Origin: Streptomyces sp. MBT65
GTDB lineage: Bacteria > Actinomycetota > Actinomycetes > Streptomycetales > Streptomycetaceae
Assembly: GCF_016612545.1 (NCBI RefSeq)
Contig: NZ_JAENRY010000090.1
Span: 1-62,954 of the forward strand
DNA: 62,954 nt
Reading direction: 5' to 3'
The translations under genes were made by a program, and so were the position numbers. The notes beneath the pieces are model-generated. The model was not told the origin of the DNA and ran no database searches. It saw only the letters and a list, made by a program, of their open reading frames with translations. Positions 41,797 through 50,838 of the stretch are shown here, piece by piece; within the stretch, counting starts at the first letter, position 1; each line of letters begins with the position of its first letter.

Positions 41797-42653
41797 CGCG
41801 GCGCGACGACGCGCTGCCGCTGGGCGCCGAGTCCCTCGATGCCGAGTTCCATCACGTCGTCGGGCCTCAGCCACACAGGCGGGTTGAGGCCCATGCCGAC
41901 GCCCGGCGGGGTGCCGGTGTTGATCAGGTCGCCTGGCTCCAGGACGAGGAACTGGCTGAGGTGGTGCACGAGGAAGTAGGGGTCGAAGATCATCGTCTTG
42001 GTGTTGCCGCTCTGCCGGCGTATCCCGTTGACGTCCAGCCACATGTCCAGCGCGAGCACGTCGTCGAGTTCGTCGGCGGTGGCGAGCCAGGGGCCCGCCG
42101 GATTGAACGTCTCGGCCGACTTGCCCTTCGCCCACTGCCCGCCACGCTCCAACTGGAAGGCGCGCTCGCTGACATCGTTGACCACCACATACCCCGCGAT
42201 GGCGGCACGGGCGTCGGCCACCGAGTCCAGGTAGCTCGTGCGCCTGCCGATCACGATGCCGAGCTCGACCTCCCAGTCCGGATTGGTGGAGCCGCGCGGG
42301 ATGCGGACATCGTCGTACGGGCCCACGAGGGTGTTCGGAGACTTGGTGAAGAGGATCGGCTCGTCGGGGACCGGCATCCCGCTCTCGGCCGCGTGGTCAC
42401 GGTAGTTGAGCCCGATGTACAGGATCTGGTGCGGGCGCGCGATGGGGGCGCCGACGCGTTCCCCGGCGAAACGGGACACCTGGCCGGCGCTCGCCCGCTC
42501 GGTCACGACCGGGCGGATGCGCTCGATTCCGCCCGAGCCGAAGAACGCCTCGTCGAAGTCGGGGACGAGGTCCGACAGGTCGACGTACCTCTCGTCGTCG
42601 ATACGGGCGACGGGCTTCTCGGCGCCAGGGGCGCCGATGCGCATGAGGTGCAT
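41793..42653 (-). CDS. Fumarylacetoacetate hydrolase-family protein (2,4-diketo-3-deoxy acid hydrolase candidate)
   Basis: About 286 residues. A short N-terminal domain is followed by the FAH fold: ILYIGLNYRDHAAESGMPVPDEP, LFTKSPNTLVGPYDDVRIP, then the metal triad in DWEVELGIVIGRR (E-x-E) and VVNDVSERAFQ (Asp). LINTGTPPGVGMGL is the C-terminal substrate loop. This subgroup includes 2,4-didehydro-3-deoxy-L-fuconate/L-rhamnonate hydrolases, which split the diketo acid into pyruvate and lactate. The gene context (dehydratases, SDR, ADH, sugar importer) supports that role over aromatic catabolism. The ATG at 42653 is the first good start; IclR lies 31 nt upstream on the same strand. Confidence 0.88.
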   Translation of the reverse strand: MHLMRIGAPGAEKPVARIDDERYVDLSDLVPDFDEAFFGSGGIERIRPVVTERASAGQVSRFAGERVGAPIARPHQILYIGLNYRDHAAESGMPVPDEPILFTKSPNTLVGPYDDVRIPRGSTNPDWEVELGIVIGRRTSYLDSVADARAAIAGYVVVNDVSERAFQLERGGQWAKGKSAETFNPAGPWLATADELDDVLALDMWLDVNGIRRQSGNTKTMIFDPYFLVHHLSQFLVLEPGDLINTGTPPGVGMGLNPPVWLRPDDVMELGIEGLGAQRQRVVAPR

Positions 42654-42684
42654 GGGTCGGTCTCCGTTGCTGGTTCGGCGGGCT

Positions 42685-43509
42685 TCATCGGTACGGCTCA
42701 CCCAGCGGCCCGAGGACGGCACGGATCTCGGCGAGTGAGTCGAGCAGGCTGGACAGGGGCGTGCGGTAGGTCAGCGCGCTGACGCTCACGGCGCCGGAGG
42801 GTGTAGTGGGCGAGGTCGCGTACAGGGGCAGGGCAAGGCAGTTGACGCCGGGCTCGTTCTCCTGGTCGTCGCAGGCGTAACCCTGGGCGCGGACGGCGCG
42901 CAGCTCGCGGTACAAGTCGTCGGCCCTGCACAGGGTTTGAGGCGTACGGCGTTCCAGCGGTGAGTCCCCGATCCACGCCTCGACGTCTTCGAGGGTGTCC
43001 AACTCGTGGGCGAGCAGCAGCTTTCCGACGCCGGTGGCGTGCGCGGGGTTGCGGCCGCCCACCGTCGAGGTCAGACGGACGGCGCCGGCCGGCGGGTCGA
43101 CCTTGGAGCGGTAGACCACTTCACGACCGTCGAGGACCGCGTAGTGCGCGGTCTCCCCGAACCGCGTGGCCAGCGTGTCCAGGAGCGGTCGTAGGCGGAC
43201 CTGCTCGGGTCGTGCCTCGTGGTGGGCGAAGGCCATGCGGAGGAACTCGTCGCCGAGGACGTAGTGGCCGCGGTCGTCCTGGTCGGCGAACCCCGCCCGG
43301 CGCAGCGCGCCCAGCGCCCGGTGCACGGTCGGCTTGGGGCTGCCGATCAGCCGGGTCAGCTCGTCGAGTCCGACCCCGTCGGGAAAGCGGGAGAGTTCCC
43401 TGAGGACGGCGAGGACCCGGTCCGACCCCACAAGTCGGCTGCTCTCGGCGCCTGTTGGACCGTCCTCGCCGAGGTCTGTCGGTCCGTCGTGTGTCTGCGT
43501 ATGCTCCAT
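42685..43509 (-). CDS. IclR-family regulator
   Basis: 274 residues. The winged HTH is SDRVLAVLRELSRFPDGVGLDELTRLIGSPKPTVHRALGALRRAGF (about residues 28-74). The GAF-like IclR effector domain has RFGETAHYAVLDGREVVYRSKVD, HATGVGKLLLAH, and DDQENEPGVNCLALPLY. It is divergent from the IlvD/Edd dehydratase gene across only 50 nt and is first in the operon with FAH and ADH genes. It probably senses a pathway acid intermediate and controls both directions. Confidence 0.92.
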   Translation of the reverse strand: MEHTQTHDGPTDLGEDGPTGAESSRLVGSDRVLAVLRELSRFPDGVGLDELTRLIGSPKPTVHRALGALRRAGFADQDDRGHYVLGDEFLRMAFAHHEARPEQVRLRPLLDTLATRFGETAHYAVLDGREVVYRSKVDPPAGAVRLTSTVGGRNPAHATGVGKLLLAHELDTLEDVEAWIGDSPLERRTPQTLCRADDLYRELRAVRAQGYACDDQENEPGVNCLALPLYATSPTTPSGAVSVSALTYRTPLSSLLDSLAEIRAVLGPLGEPYR

Positions 43510-43513
43510 GGCG

Positions 43514-43547
43514 TTCCAAAAGTTAGACCATCGTGTCGATTGTTGGA
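43514..43547. promoter_or_regulatory. Candidate IclR operator
   Basis: TTCCAA (43514-43519) and TTGGAA (43542-43547) are inverted around AT-richer DNA and fill most of the 50-nt divergent region between IclR and the dehydratase. The right half overlaps the dehydratase ribosome site GGAAGGAG, so binding could block both promoters. Confidence 0.5.
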
Positions 43548-43559
43548 AGGAGCTCGACG

Positions 43560-45272
43560 ATGAGACTCCGTAGCGCGCAGTGGTACGAGGGTCAGGACCG
43601 CAACGCCTACATCCACCGGGCGTGGATGCGGCGCGGTGTCCCGGAGGACGCCTTCACCGGCCGTCCGCAGATCGCCATCGCCAACACCGCCTCGGACCTG
43701 ACCCCTTGCAACGCCCACCTGAACGAGGTGGCCGCCTCGGTGCGCAACGGCGTGTACGAGGCGGGCGGCATCCCGCTTGACCTGCCCGTGGTGTCGCTGG
43801 GGGAGACCCAGGTACGGCCCACGGCGATGCTCTGGCGGAACATGGCGGCGATGGCCACCGAGGAGATGCTGCGGGCCAACCCCCTTGACGGGGTCGTCCT
43901 GTTGGGCGGCTGCGACAAGACGATTCCCTCGCTGCTCATGGCCGCCGCGTCGGTGGACCTGCCCGCCGTCGTCGTGCCGGGCGGCCCGATGCTGACCGGG
44001 ACCTTCCGAGGCACACCGCTCGGCTGCGGCACCGATGTGTGGCGGCTGTCGGAGGAGGTCCGCGCCGGCACGCTCTCGCAGGAGGACTTCACCCGCTCCG
44101 AGTCGTCGATGATCCGGAGCCGGGGGCACTGCAACACGATGGGCACCGCCTCGACGATGGCCGTGGTCGCCGAGGCCCTGGGCACGGTCGTGCCCGGTGT
44201 CGCCGGAACTCCCGCCCCCGACAGCCGACTTCTGGCCGCCGCCCACGACACCGGCCGACTCGCGGTCGCCATGGTCGCCGCCGACCGGCGCCCCGGTACC
44301 TTCCTGACCAAGGCGTCCTTCCACAACGCGATCGTCGCGCTGGCCGCGGTCGGCGGATCGACCAACGCGGTCGTCCACCTGCTCGCGATCGCCGGACGGC
44401 TCGGTGTCGAGCTGACGCTCGACGACTTCGACCGCATCGGTTCCCGTGTCCCGGTCCTCGTGGACCTCCAGCCGGCCGGCCGCTTCCTCATGGACGACCT
44501 GCACCGCGCCGGAGGGCTGCTCGCCGTGTTGCGCGAGGTCCGCGACCTGCTCGACCCCGACGCGCTCACCGTCACCGGCAAGCCACTCGTCACCTACCTC
44601 GACGACGCCCCGATCTGGGACCCCGAGGTCATCCGCACCCGGGCCGAACCACTCGTCGCCGAAGGCGGCATCGCCGTACTGCGCGGAAACCTCGCCCCCT
44701 CCGGAGCGCTCATCAAACCCGCGGCGGCCTCCGCGCACCTGCTGCGCCATTGCGGCCGGGCGGTGGTCTTCGACAGCATCGAGGACTTCCACGCCCGCGT
44801 CGACGACCCGGAACTCGACGTCGACGCCGACTCCGTCCTCGTCCTGCGCGGCTGCGGCCCCAAGGGCTATCCCGGCATGCCGGAGGTCTCGAACATGCCC
44901 CTGCCGAAGAAGCTTCTCGAGCAGGGTGTCCGTGACATGGTCCGTGTCTGCGACGGCCGGATGAGCGGCACGGCGTACGGCACGGTCGTGCTGCACGTGG
45001 CACCGGAGGCCGCGGCCGGCGGACCGCTCGCGCTGGTGCGCACCGGTGACTACATCACCCTGGACGTCGCGGGCCGGCGCCTCGACGTCGACGTACCGGA
45101 CGACGAACTCGCCCGCAGAACACCGGACTTGGCCACCATCGCGGGCTTCGCGACCCCGGCGCGCGGCTGGGAACGGCTCTACGTGGACCACGTGCTGCAG
45201 GCCGACACCGGCGCCGACCTGGACTTCCTCGTCGGGTCCAGTGGATCGGAGGTGAGCCGTGAATCGCACTGA
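43560..45272 (+). CDS. IlvD/Edd-family sugar-acid dehydratase
   Basis: About 570 residues. The Fe-S cluster cysteines occur in TPCNAHL, LLGGCDKTIPSLLMA and RGHCNTMGTASTM. The C-terminal domain has LRGCGPKGYPGMPEVSNM and VCDGRMSGTAYGTVVLHVAPE, typical of L-arabinonate/D-xylonate/D-gluconate dehydratases rather than dihydroxyacid dehydratase of valine synthesis. It converts a sugar acid to the 2-keto-3-deoxy acid. GGAAGGAG precedes the ATG at 43560. It overlaps the following SDR gene by 14 nt. The exact aldonate cannot be chosen from motifs alone. Confidence 0.92.
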   Translation: MRLRSAQWYEGQDRNAYIHRAWMRRGVPEDAFTGRPQIAIANTASDLTPCNAHLNEVAASVRNGVYEAGGIPLDLPVVSLGETQVRPTAMLWRNMAAMATEEMLRANPLDGVVLLGGCDKTIPSLLMAAASVDLPAVVVPGGPMLTGTFRGTPLGCGTDVWRLSEEVRAGTLSQEDFTRSESSMIRSRGHCNTMGTASTMAVVAEALGTVVPGVAGTPAPDSRLLAAAHDTGRLAVAMVAADRRPGTFLTKASFHNAIVALAAVGGSTNAVVHLLAIAGRLGVELTLDDFDRIGSRVPVLVDLQPAGRFLMDDLHRAGGLLAVLREVRDLLDPDALTVTGKPLVTYLDDAPIWDPEVIRTRAEPLVAEGGIAVLRGNLAPSGALIKPAAASAHLLRHCGRAVVFDSIEDFHARVDDPELDVDADSVLVLRGCGPKGYPGMPEVSNMPLPKKLLEQGVRDMVRVCDGRMSGTAYGTVVLHVAPEAAAGGPLALVRTGDYITLDVAGRRLDVDVPDDELARRTPDLATIAGFATPARGWERLYVDHVLQADTGADLDFLVGSSGSEVSRESH

Positions 45273-45954
45273 TCCGACGGTCGTCAGGACGGCCCTGGTC
45301 ACCGGAGGCGCGAGCGGACTCGGGGCGGCCAGCGCGCAACGCCTGCGCGCCGACGGCCTGACCGTGACGACGCTCGACCTCCGGGGTGCGGACATCCACG
45401 CGGATGTGACGGACGAGGACGCGCTGCGCCGGATCGCGGCCGAGATCGGACCTGTCGACGTCCTGGTCAACTCGGCGGGCATCGTCGGCCCGAACAAGCC
45501 GCTCGTCGAGACCACCACCGAGGAATGGCGCCGGGTCCTCGACGTCAACGTCCTGGGCACCGTGAACACCCTGCGGGCCTTCGTCCCCGGCATGCGCGAG
45601 CGCGGCTGGGGGCGGGTGGTCAACTTCGCGAGCATGGCGGGCAAGGACGGCAACGCCGACCTGTCGGTCTACTCCGCCTCCAAGGCCGCCGTGATCGCCC
45701 TCACCAAGTCCGTCGGCAAGGAACTGGCCACCAGCGGAGTCCTGGTCAACGTCATCACGCCCGCCGTCATCGCCACGCCCATGAACGACGACACGGCCCC
45801 CGAGGTCCTGGCGCGCATCACCGGTCTGATCCCCATGCGCCGGATCGGCCGCCCGGAGGAAGTGGCCGAACTGGTCGCGTTCCTGGCCTCCGAGCGGGTC
45901 AGCTTCTCCACCGGAGCCGTCTACGACATCAGCGGCGGACGAGCGACCTACTGA
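45259..45954 (+). CDS. SDR dehydrogenase (sugar-acid pathway)
   Basis: 231 residues with complete classical SDR features: TALVTGGASGLGAASAQRL (cofactor), DVLVNSAGIVGP, the catalytic Ser in VNFASMAG, YSASKAAV (YxxxK) and GRPEEVAELVAFLASERVSFSTGAVYDISGG. The short Asp-containing loop TLDLRGADIHADVTD after beta-2 suggests NAD preference. The GTG start overlaps the dehydratase by 14 nt, implying tight co-expression. Likely oxidises the 2-keto-3-deoxy acid at C4 (feeding the FAH hydrolase) or the free sugar at C1. Confidence 0.9.
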   Translation: MNRTDPTVVRTALVTGGASGLGAASAQRLRADGLTVTTLDLRGADIHADVTDEDALRRIAAEIGPVDVLVNSAGIVGPNKPLVETTTEEWRRVLDVNVLGTVNTLRAFVPGMRERGWGRVVNFASMAGKDGNADLSVYSASKAAVIALTKSVGKELATSGVLVNVITPAVIATPMNDDTAPEVLARITGLIPMRRIGRPEEVAELVAFLASERVSFSTGAVYDISGGRATY

Positions 45955-45987
45955 CCGCCGACCCACCCAAGTCAGTTGGAGAAAGCG

Positions 45988-46476
45988 TCAGTTGCTCCTC
46001 GCGGCCTTCGCGAGCACGTTGGCCGCGAGGCGGACGTGTGCCGCGTCGACGAGGCGGCCGTCGTGGCCGATGGCGCCCGTGCCGCCGGCCTCGGCGTCGC
46101 GGTACAGCGCCGTGATCTCCTCGGCGGCGGCGAACTCCGCCGGGGAAGCGGTGAACACCTCGTTGGCCAGGGGGACTTGGCTCGGATGGATGGCCCACTT
46201 GCCGTCGAAACCGAGGAGGGCCGCCTGCCTCGCGGACCGTAGGTAACCGTCGGTGTCCCGGTACGCCGGGTGCGGGGCGTCGATGGCGGCGATGCCCGCC
46301 GCACGGGCTGCGGCGAGGATCTGGACCCGGGCGTAGTGCCAGAAGTCGCCGGGGTAGGGGCCCACGGGGTCGAAGTTGCCGTCGACGCGGGCGTGCAGCG
46401 ACACCGAGAGGTCGCCCGCGCCGAAGATGATCGCCTCCAGCCGATCGCTCGCACGGGCGATCTCGTCAGGATCGAC
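45988..46476 (-). pseudogene. C-terminal fragment of a CitE/HpcH-HpaI-like aldolase gene
   Basis: 163 codons of the citrate lyase beta-like family: ASDRLEAIIFGAGDLSVSLHARVDG (metal Asp after the strand), HYARVQILAAARAAGIAAIDAPHPAYRDTDG, ARQAALLGFDGKWAIHPSQVPLANEVFTASPAEF, and the C-terminal helix. Normal proteins have about 290-300 residues; about 130 N-terminal residues, with the substrate Arg and Glu ligand, are missing. The break near 46470 coincides with the start of an MFS fragment on the other strand. Convergent with the SDR gene, 33 nt apart. The intact gene would have fitted the sugar-acid pathway as an acyl-CoA or 2-keto acid lyase. Confidence 0.85.
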
Positions 46477-47412
46477 TACCTGGAGGCGACCCTCATCGCC
46501 TCGGGGGTCAGCGTGCTGCTGGTGCGGGTGTCGTTCGTCGACAACTCCTTCGGCTGGGCCTCCTGGCAGACCGCCGCCATGGTGGGCGGCGGGCTGGTGC
46601 TGATCGGCGCGGCCGTGCGGGTGGAGTCGCGGGCCGCCGAACCCGTCGTACCGCTGGGCATCGTGAAGCAGCGCACGACCGCGCTCGCGATCGTCGGCAG
46701 CCTCTCCGTCGGTACGGCCATGTTCGGTGCCGCGGTGTTCCTCAGCCAGTACTTCCAGCTCAGCCGAGGGCACAGTCCCACCGAGGCGGGCCTGCTGACG
46801 ATCCCGATGATGGCCGGCATCCTCATCGCCTCCACGGTCGCGGGGCGGATGATCAGCCGGTCCGGGAAGATCAAGCCGTTCATCATCACCGGCGCCGTCC
46901 TCCTCACGGTCGGGTTCGCCGTGCTCGGCACCATCGACTCCAGGACGCCCATGCTCCTGCTGGGCGTGGCGATGCTGTGTGTCGGGATGGGGGTCGGCAT
47001 GACCCTGCAGAACCTGGTGCTCGTCGTGCAGAACACCGTGCCCCTGAAGGACATCGGCGCGGCCAGCTCCACGGTGTCGTTCTTCCGCTCCCTCGGCGGC
47101 ACGATCGGGGTCTCGGTCCTCGGCGCCGTGCTGGCCCGGCACGTCCAGGACCAGATCGCGCACGGCCTCGCCTCGACGGGACTGCGGACCACGGGCGCGG
47201 TCACGGACATCGGCGCCCAGCCCGCCGCCGTACAGGAGATCATCCGTGTCGCCTACGGCGACGCCACCGCGCAGATCTTCCTCCTCTCGGCCGGGGCGGC
47301 CGTCCTAGCCGTGGTCGCCGCGATCCTGCTGAAGCCGGTCAGCCTGCGCAGCAGCCTCGACCTGACCGAGAAGAGCGAGGGAACGGCGACGGTCGCCGCG
47401 GAGGCGGGGTGA
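46468..47412 (+). pseudogene. C-terminal half of a DHA2-type MFS transporter
   Basis: About 314 codons beginning in mid-protein (RIDYLEATLIASGVSVLLVRVSFV, the usual DHA2 segment after helix 6) and running through helices 7-14 (VPLGIVKQRTTALAIVGSLSVGTAMFGAAVFLSQYFQL, MMAGILIASTVAGRMISRSGKIK, FFRSLGGTIGVSVLGAVLARHV). Helices 1-6, motif A and motif D1 are absent, and no proper start exists. The 5' edge lies in the CitE-like fragment on the opposite strand; about 9 bp around GTCAGGATCGAC are shared by both reading frames. It is non-functional unless re-initiated internally. Confidence 0.85.
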
Positions 47413-47441
47413 CGGGCCGAACTCGGCCGTGAAGTTGTGCG

Positions 47442-47461
47442 GACGGGTCCCTCAACCCGTC
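47442..47461. promoter_or_regulatory. Inverted repeat upstream of GntR
   Basis: GACGGGT-CCCTCA-ACCCGTC is a perfect 7-bp inverted repeat 30 nt after the MFS fragment and 50 nt before the GntR start; TAAACT (47470-47475) could be the GntR -10. It may be a GntR operator or a small terminator. Confidence 0.45.
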
Positions 47462-47510
47462 TACCTGGGTAAACTGCGGGAAACGCCACGTGCCTTGAGG
47501 AGGAGCCGGG

Positions 47511-48233
47511 ATGCCGCCGCACAGTCCTTCCGCGGCCGGGGTTCCGGACGAGGGTGACGAGCGGAGCGGGCCGCCCGTCCGGCAGGCGCTGTCGGACAGC
47601 GTGTACGAGCGCATCAAGGCGATGGTCATGGACCACGAGATCGCCCCCGGCGCCCGCGTCGGCATCGAGGCGCTCGCCCGCGGCCTCAAGGTCTCGCCGA
47701 CGCCCGTCCGCGAGGCGCTGGCCCGGCTGGAGTCCGACGGCCTGGTGGTCAAGCGGACGCTCTCCGGATACCGGGCCACCCAGCTGCTGACCCGCCGGGG
47801 TCTCGACGAACTCTTCGAGATGCGCCTGCTGTTGGAGCCCAGGGCGGCCGCGCTGGCCGCCGTGAACGCCACCGAGGCCCAACTCGACGCCATCGAGCGG
47901 ATCGTCGAGGAGATGCAGGCCCACCCGAGCCCGGACGGACGGTACGCGTCGTACCGCGACTTCGCCGCCCTCGACCAGCGCTTCCACGAGGCGATCGGAC
48001 AGGCCGCGCACCGACCGCTGTTGGCGGACGCGGTGGAACGGCTCCACGCGCATCTGCACATCTTCCGGCTCAACAAGGTGGTCGGCGCCGAGGGCCCCAC
48101 CGTCGCCGAGCACGAGCGGATCGTCCGCGCGGTGCTGCGCCGCAACCCCGAGCGGGCGGCCGAGGCGATGACGGAGCACCTGACGCGCAGCCTGGAACGG
48201 CAGATCGAGGACGGCGAAAGGTCCGCCTCCTAG
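47511..48233 (+). CDS. GntR-family regulator, FCD (FadR-C) type
   Basis: 240 residues. The winged HTH is SVYERIKAMVMDHEIAPGARVGIEALARGLKVSPTPVREALARLESDGLVVKR (about residues 26-78). The all-helical FCD domain has ELFEMRLLLEPRAAALAA, then the metal/ligand residues in YRDFAALDQRFHEAIGQAA and VAEHERIVRAVLRRNPERAAEAMTEHL. FCD regulators respond to small carboxylic acids and are frequent in sugar-acid clusters. GAGGAG precedes the ATG. It converges on the ribose-type ABC operon, whose regulator it may be. Confidence 0.92.
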   Translation: MPPHSPSAAGVPDEGDERSGPPVRQALSDSVYERIKAMVMDHEIAPGARVGIEALARGLKVSPTPVREALARLESDGLVVKRTLSGYRATQLLTRRGLDELFEMRLLLEPRAAALAAVNATEAQLDAIERIVEEMQAHPSPDGRYASYRDFAALDQRFHEAIGQAAHRPLLADAVERLHAHLHIFRLNKVVGAEGPTVAEHERIVRAVLRRNPERAAEAMTEHLTRSLERQIEDGERSAS

Positions 48234-48271
48234 CCCCCTGTGGCGTGAACGGCCGTTCCAGCGGCGGGAGT

Positions 48272-49801
48272 TCAGGGCGCCGTGCGCACCGTGCGGTCGT
48301 GGATCAGGCGGATGATCCGGCCGCTCATGCGGTCGTAGTCGCGGTCGTTGCCGACCTCGCCGCGAATGCGGTGGTCCGTCATGACGACGACGCGGTCCGC
48401 GAGGGTGACCATCTCCGCGAGGTCGCTGGTGATGAGGAGGATGGGCAGGCCGTCGTGGGCGAGGTCCCAGATCAGTTCGTGGAAGGCGCGCTTGGTGCGG
48501 ACGTCGACGCCCACCGTCGGTTCGTCGATGACGAGCAACCGCGTGTCCGCGGCAAGCCACTTGGCGAGGCTGACCTTCTGCTGGTTCCCGCCCGAGAGTT
48601 CACCGGCGTTCTGCCCGAGCCCCGAGACCCGGATGCCGAGCCGGTCGACGAGATCCTGCGCGACCGCCCGCTCCTCGCGCGCCGAGACGAAGCCGAGAGC
48701 CTTGGCGAGTCTCTTCCACACCGTCACCGTGATGTTGCGGACGATGGGCTGCTCCAGGAAGACGCCCTCCTCCTTGCGGTTCTCGGTGACGTACCCGATC
48801 CCGTACTCGTGCAGGGCCTGGCGCGGTGAGGTGATGCGGACCGGACTGCCGTGCACCCGGATCTCGCCTCCCGTGACGCGGTCCAGGCCGAGCACCGCTT
48901 TCACCAGCTCGCTGCGCCCGGCGCCGACCAGTCCGTACAGGCCGACGATCTCCCCGGGCCGGACCTCCAGGCTGATGTCACGGTGCCCGCCGGCCGTGGA
49001 GACCTTGTCCAGTACGAGAGTTGGGGTGGCGGAGCGGTCGACCGTGCGGGGGCGCAGCTCCGTCGCCGCGTGGGCGCGGCCCACCATGAGGCCGACGATG
49101 TCGTCGTGGGTGTGGTCGGGGAGCGGGGAGGACTCCAGGACCGACTTCCCGTCGCGCAGTACGGTCACCGTGTCGCAGACCGCGAAGACCTCCTCCAGTT
49201 TGTGGCTGACGAAGACGACACAGGCGCCGCGCGTGGCCAGTCGCCGGATCACCTCGAAGAGGCGTTCCGTCTCCTGAGGGGAGAGGGAGGCGGTGGGTTC
49301 GTCCAGCAGCAGGACCCGGCTCTCGGTGTAGAGGGCCTTGGCGATCTCCACCAACTGCTGCTGTGCGACGGAGAGTTCACGCACCGGGCGCTGCGGATCC
49401 AGGTCCACGCCGAGTTCCGCGAGGCACGCCAGGGTCGGCGCGGTCATCGCCTCGCGGTCGACCAGGCCACGGTATGACGGAGGGTTCTGGAGGGTGATGT
49501 TCTCCGCCACCGAGAAGCCCGGGATCAGATTGCGTTCCTGGTGGACGACACCGATGCCGGTACGGGTGGCCTCCAACGGCGAGCGCAGATGGACCTGTTG
49601 GCCGCACCAGGTCAGCTCGCCGCCGTCGGGGGAGTGCACCCCGGTGAGAACTTTGATGAGGGTGGACTTGCCGGCGCCGTTCTCCCCGAGGAGCGCGTGT
49701 ACGGTGCCGGCGGTCAGCGTCAGCCCCACGCCGTCCAGTGCCCGGACCCCGGGGAAGACCTTGACCAGGTCGTGGCATGCGAGAAGAACCGTGCCGCTCA
49801 C
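48272..49801 (-). CDS. Ribose-type sugar ABC transporter ATP-binding protein (two ATPase domains)
   Basis: About 509 residues, RbsA/MglA type with tandem nucleotide-binding domains. Domain 1 has Walker A LLGENGAGKSTLIKVLTG, signature ELSVAQQQLVEIAKAL and Walker B VLLLDEPTASLSPQE. Domain 2 has the degenerate Walker A GLVGAGRSELVKAVLG, signature LSGGNQQKVSLAKWLA and LLVIDEPTVGVDVRTK. This is the normal asymmetry of the family. The GTG start overlaps the permease stop (GTGA) with a strong GGGAGGTG site. Last gene of the importer operon. Confidence 0.94.
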   Translation of the reverse strand: MSGTVLLACHDLVKVFPGVRALDGVGLTLTAGTVHALLGENGAGKSTLIKVLTGVHSPDGGELTWCGQQVHLRSPLEATRTGIGVVHQERNLIPGFSVAENITLQNPPSYRGLVDREAMTAPTLACLAELGVDLDPQRPVRELSVAQQQLVEIAKALYTESRVLLLDEPTASLSPQETERLFEVIRRLATRGACVVFVSHKLEEVFAVCDTVTVLRDGKSVLESSPLPDHTHDDIVGLMVGRAHAATELRPRTVDRSATPTLVLDKVSTAGGHRDISLEVRPGEIVGLYGLVGAGRSELVKAVLGLDRVTGGEIRVHGSPVRITSPRQALHEYGIGYVTENRKEEGVFLEQPIVRNITVTVWKRLAKALGFVSAREERAVAQDLVDRLGIRVSGLGQNAGELSGGNQQKVSLAKWLAADTRLLVIDEPTVGVDVRTKRAFHELIWDLAHDGLPILLITSDLAEMVTLADRVVVMTDHRIRGEVGNDRDYDRMSGRIIRLIHDRTVRTAP

Positions 49802-50838
49802 TGGGCACCTCCCTTCTGTGGCAGGGCAGTTGGTGACTGCGGGCTCTTCTCCAGGCGCGTCTGGTGCAGCCGGCCACCGGCGACCGTCCCCAGGACGACC
49901 AGGCCGATGAGGAGGTTCACCCAGCTCGGGTCCAGCGAGAACTGCGCCCGCGCCGCGTCGATCAGGCGTGTCACGAAGGCCGCGAGGACCGTGCCCAGTA
50001 CGGCGATCGAACCGCCGGTGAGTGCCACGCCCCCGATGATCGGCGCGGCGAAGCTCGGCAGCAGCCAGTCCCCGCCGACGCTGCGGTTGACGCCGGGCAG
50101 CGAGGCCGTGGCGGTCACCGCGGCCACCCCGATCAGCAGTCCGGACAGGGTGTGCGCGACCACGATCTGCCGGTCGGTGGAGATACCGGACAGCCGGGCG
50201 GCCAGGGGATTTCCACCTGCGGCGAGGAGCCTTCGGCCCGCGACCGTGCGGTACATGAAGGCGGCCAGCAGTGCCGCCGCGACGAGCGCGGTGACGAAGA
50301 CGAGCGGAGTGTTCAGCGGCGCCGCCGAGCCGAAGTCGCGCAGGGTGCGCGAGTAGCCGTCGACGGTACGGGTGCCGGTGAGCCGGTACTGCGCGCCCAG
50401 CAAGATCGTCATCGTCGCGAGGGTGACGATGAAGCCGTTGATCTGCGTGGCGACGATGGCGACACCGGTCGCCAGGCCGATGGCCGTCGCCGTCGACAGG
50501 CCCACGATCACGGCCAGTCCGGCGGGCATCCCGTGATCGGCCATGAGAACGCCCATGAGACAGGCGGTGAAGCCGCCCAACGCGCCTACGGCGAGGTTGA
50601 GTTGACCCACGCACAGTGCCACCATCTGGGCCAGCCCGATGAGGATGGGAGTGGCGAGGTACTGGAGGAAGACCCGCACGGAGGGGCCCTCGAAGAACGA
50701 GCCGGACGAGGCCGCACCCAGCGCCACGTACCCCGCCACGACCACACACAGCAGCATCGCCGCAGTGGACCGGGAGAACCGGCGTAGCGCTCCGATGGCC
50801 CAACTCCTTTGCCCACTAAGGGTGTTCAAGCGGTTCAT
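49798..50838 (-). CDS. Ribose-type sugar ABC transporter permease
   Basis: 346 residues, BPD_transp_2 family with about 8-10 helices. LIGLAQMVALCVGQLNLAVGALGGFTACLMGVLM corresponds to the G(I/L)DLSVG-type motif of RbsC permeases, and AAGGNPLAARLSGISTDRQIVVAHTLSGLL to the cytoplasmic coupling loop. The start overlaps the upstream permease by 4 nt and the stop overlaps the ATPase start. It forms a heterodimeric channel with the other permease, as expected when two different permease genes occur. Confidence 0.93.
   Translation of the reverse strand: MNRLNTLSGQRSWAIGALRRFSRSTAAMLLCVVVAGYVALGAASSGSFFEGPSVRVFLQYLATPILIGLAQMVALCVGQLNLAVGALGGFTACLMGVLMADHGMPAGLAVIVGLSTATAIGLATGVAIVATQINGFIVTLATMTILLGAQYRLTGTRTVDGYSRTLRDFGSAAPLNTPLVFVTALVAAALLAAFMYRTVAGRRLLAAGGNPLAARLSGISTDRQIVVAHTLSGLLIGVAAVTATASLPGVNRSVGGDWLLPSFAAPIIGGVALTGGSIAVLGTVLAAFVTRLIDAARAQFSLDPSWVNLLIGLVVLGTVAGGRLHQTRLEKSPQSPTALPQKGGAQ

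Noticed and set aside
43356..45653. 765-codon minus-strand open frame
   Set aside because: Antisense to the IlvD/Edd dehydratase and SDR, both of which have complete catalytic motifs; composition is typical of a shadow frame.
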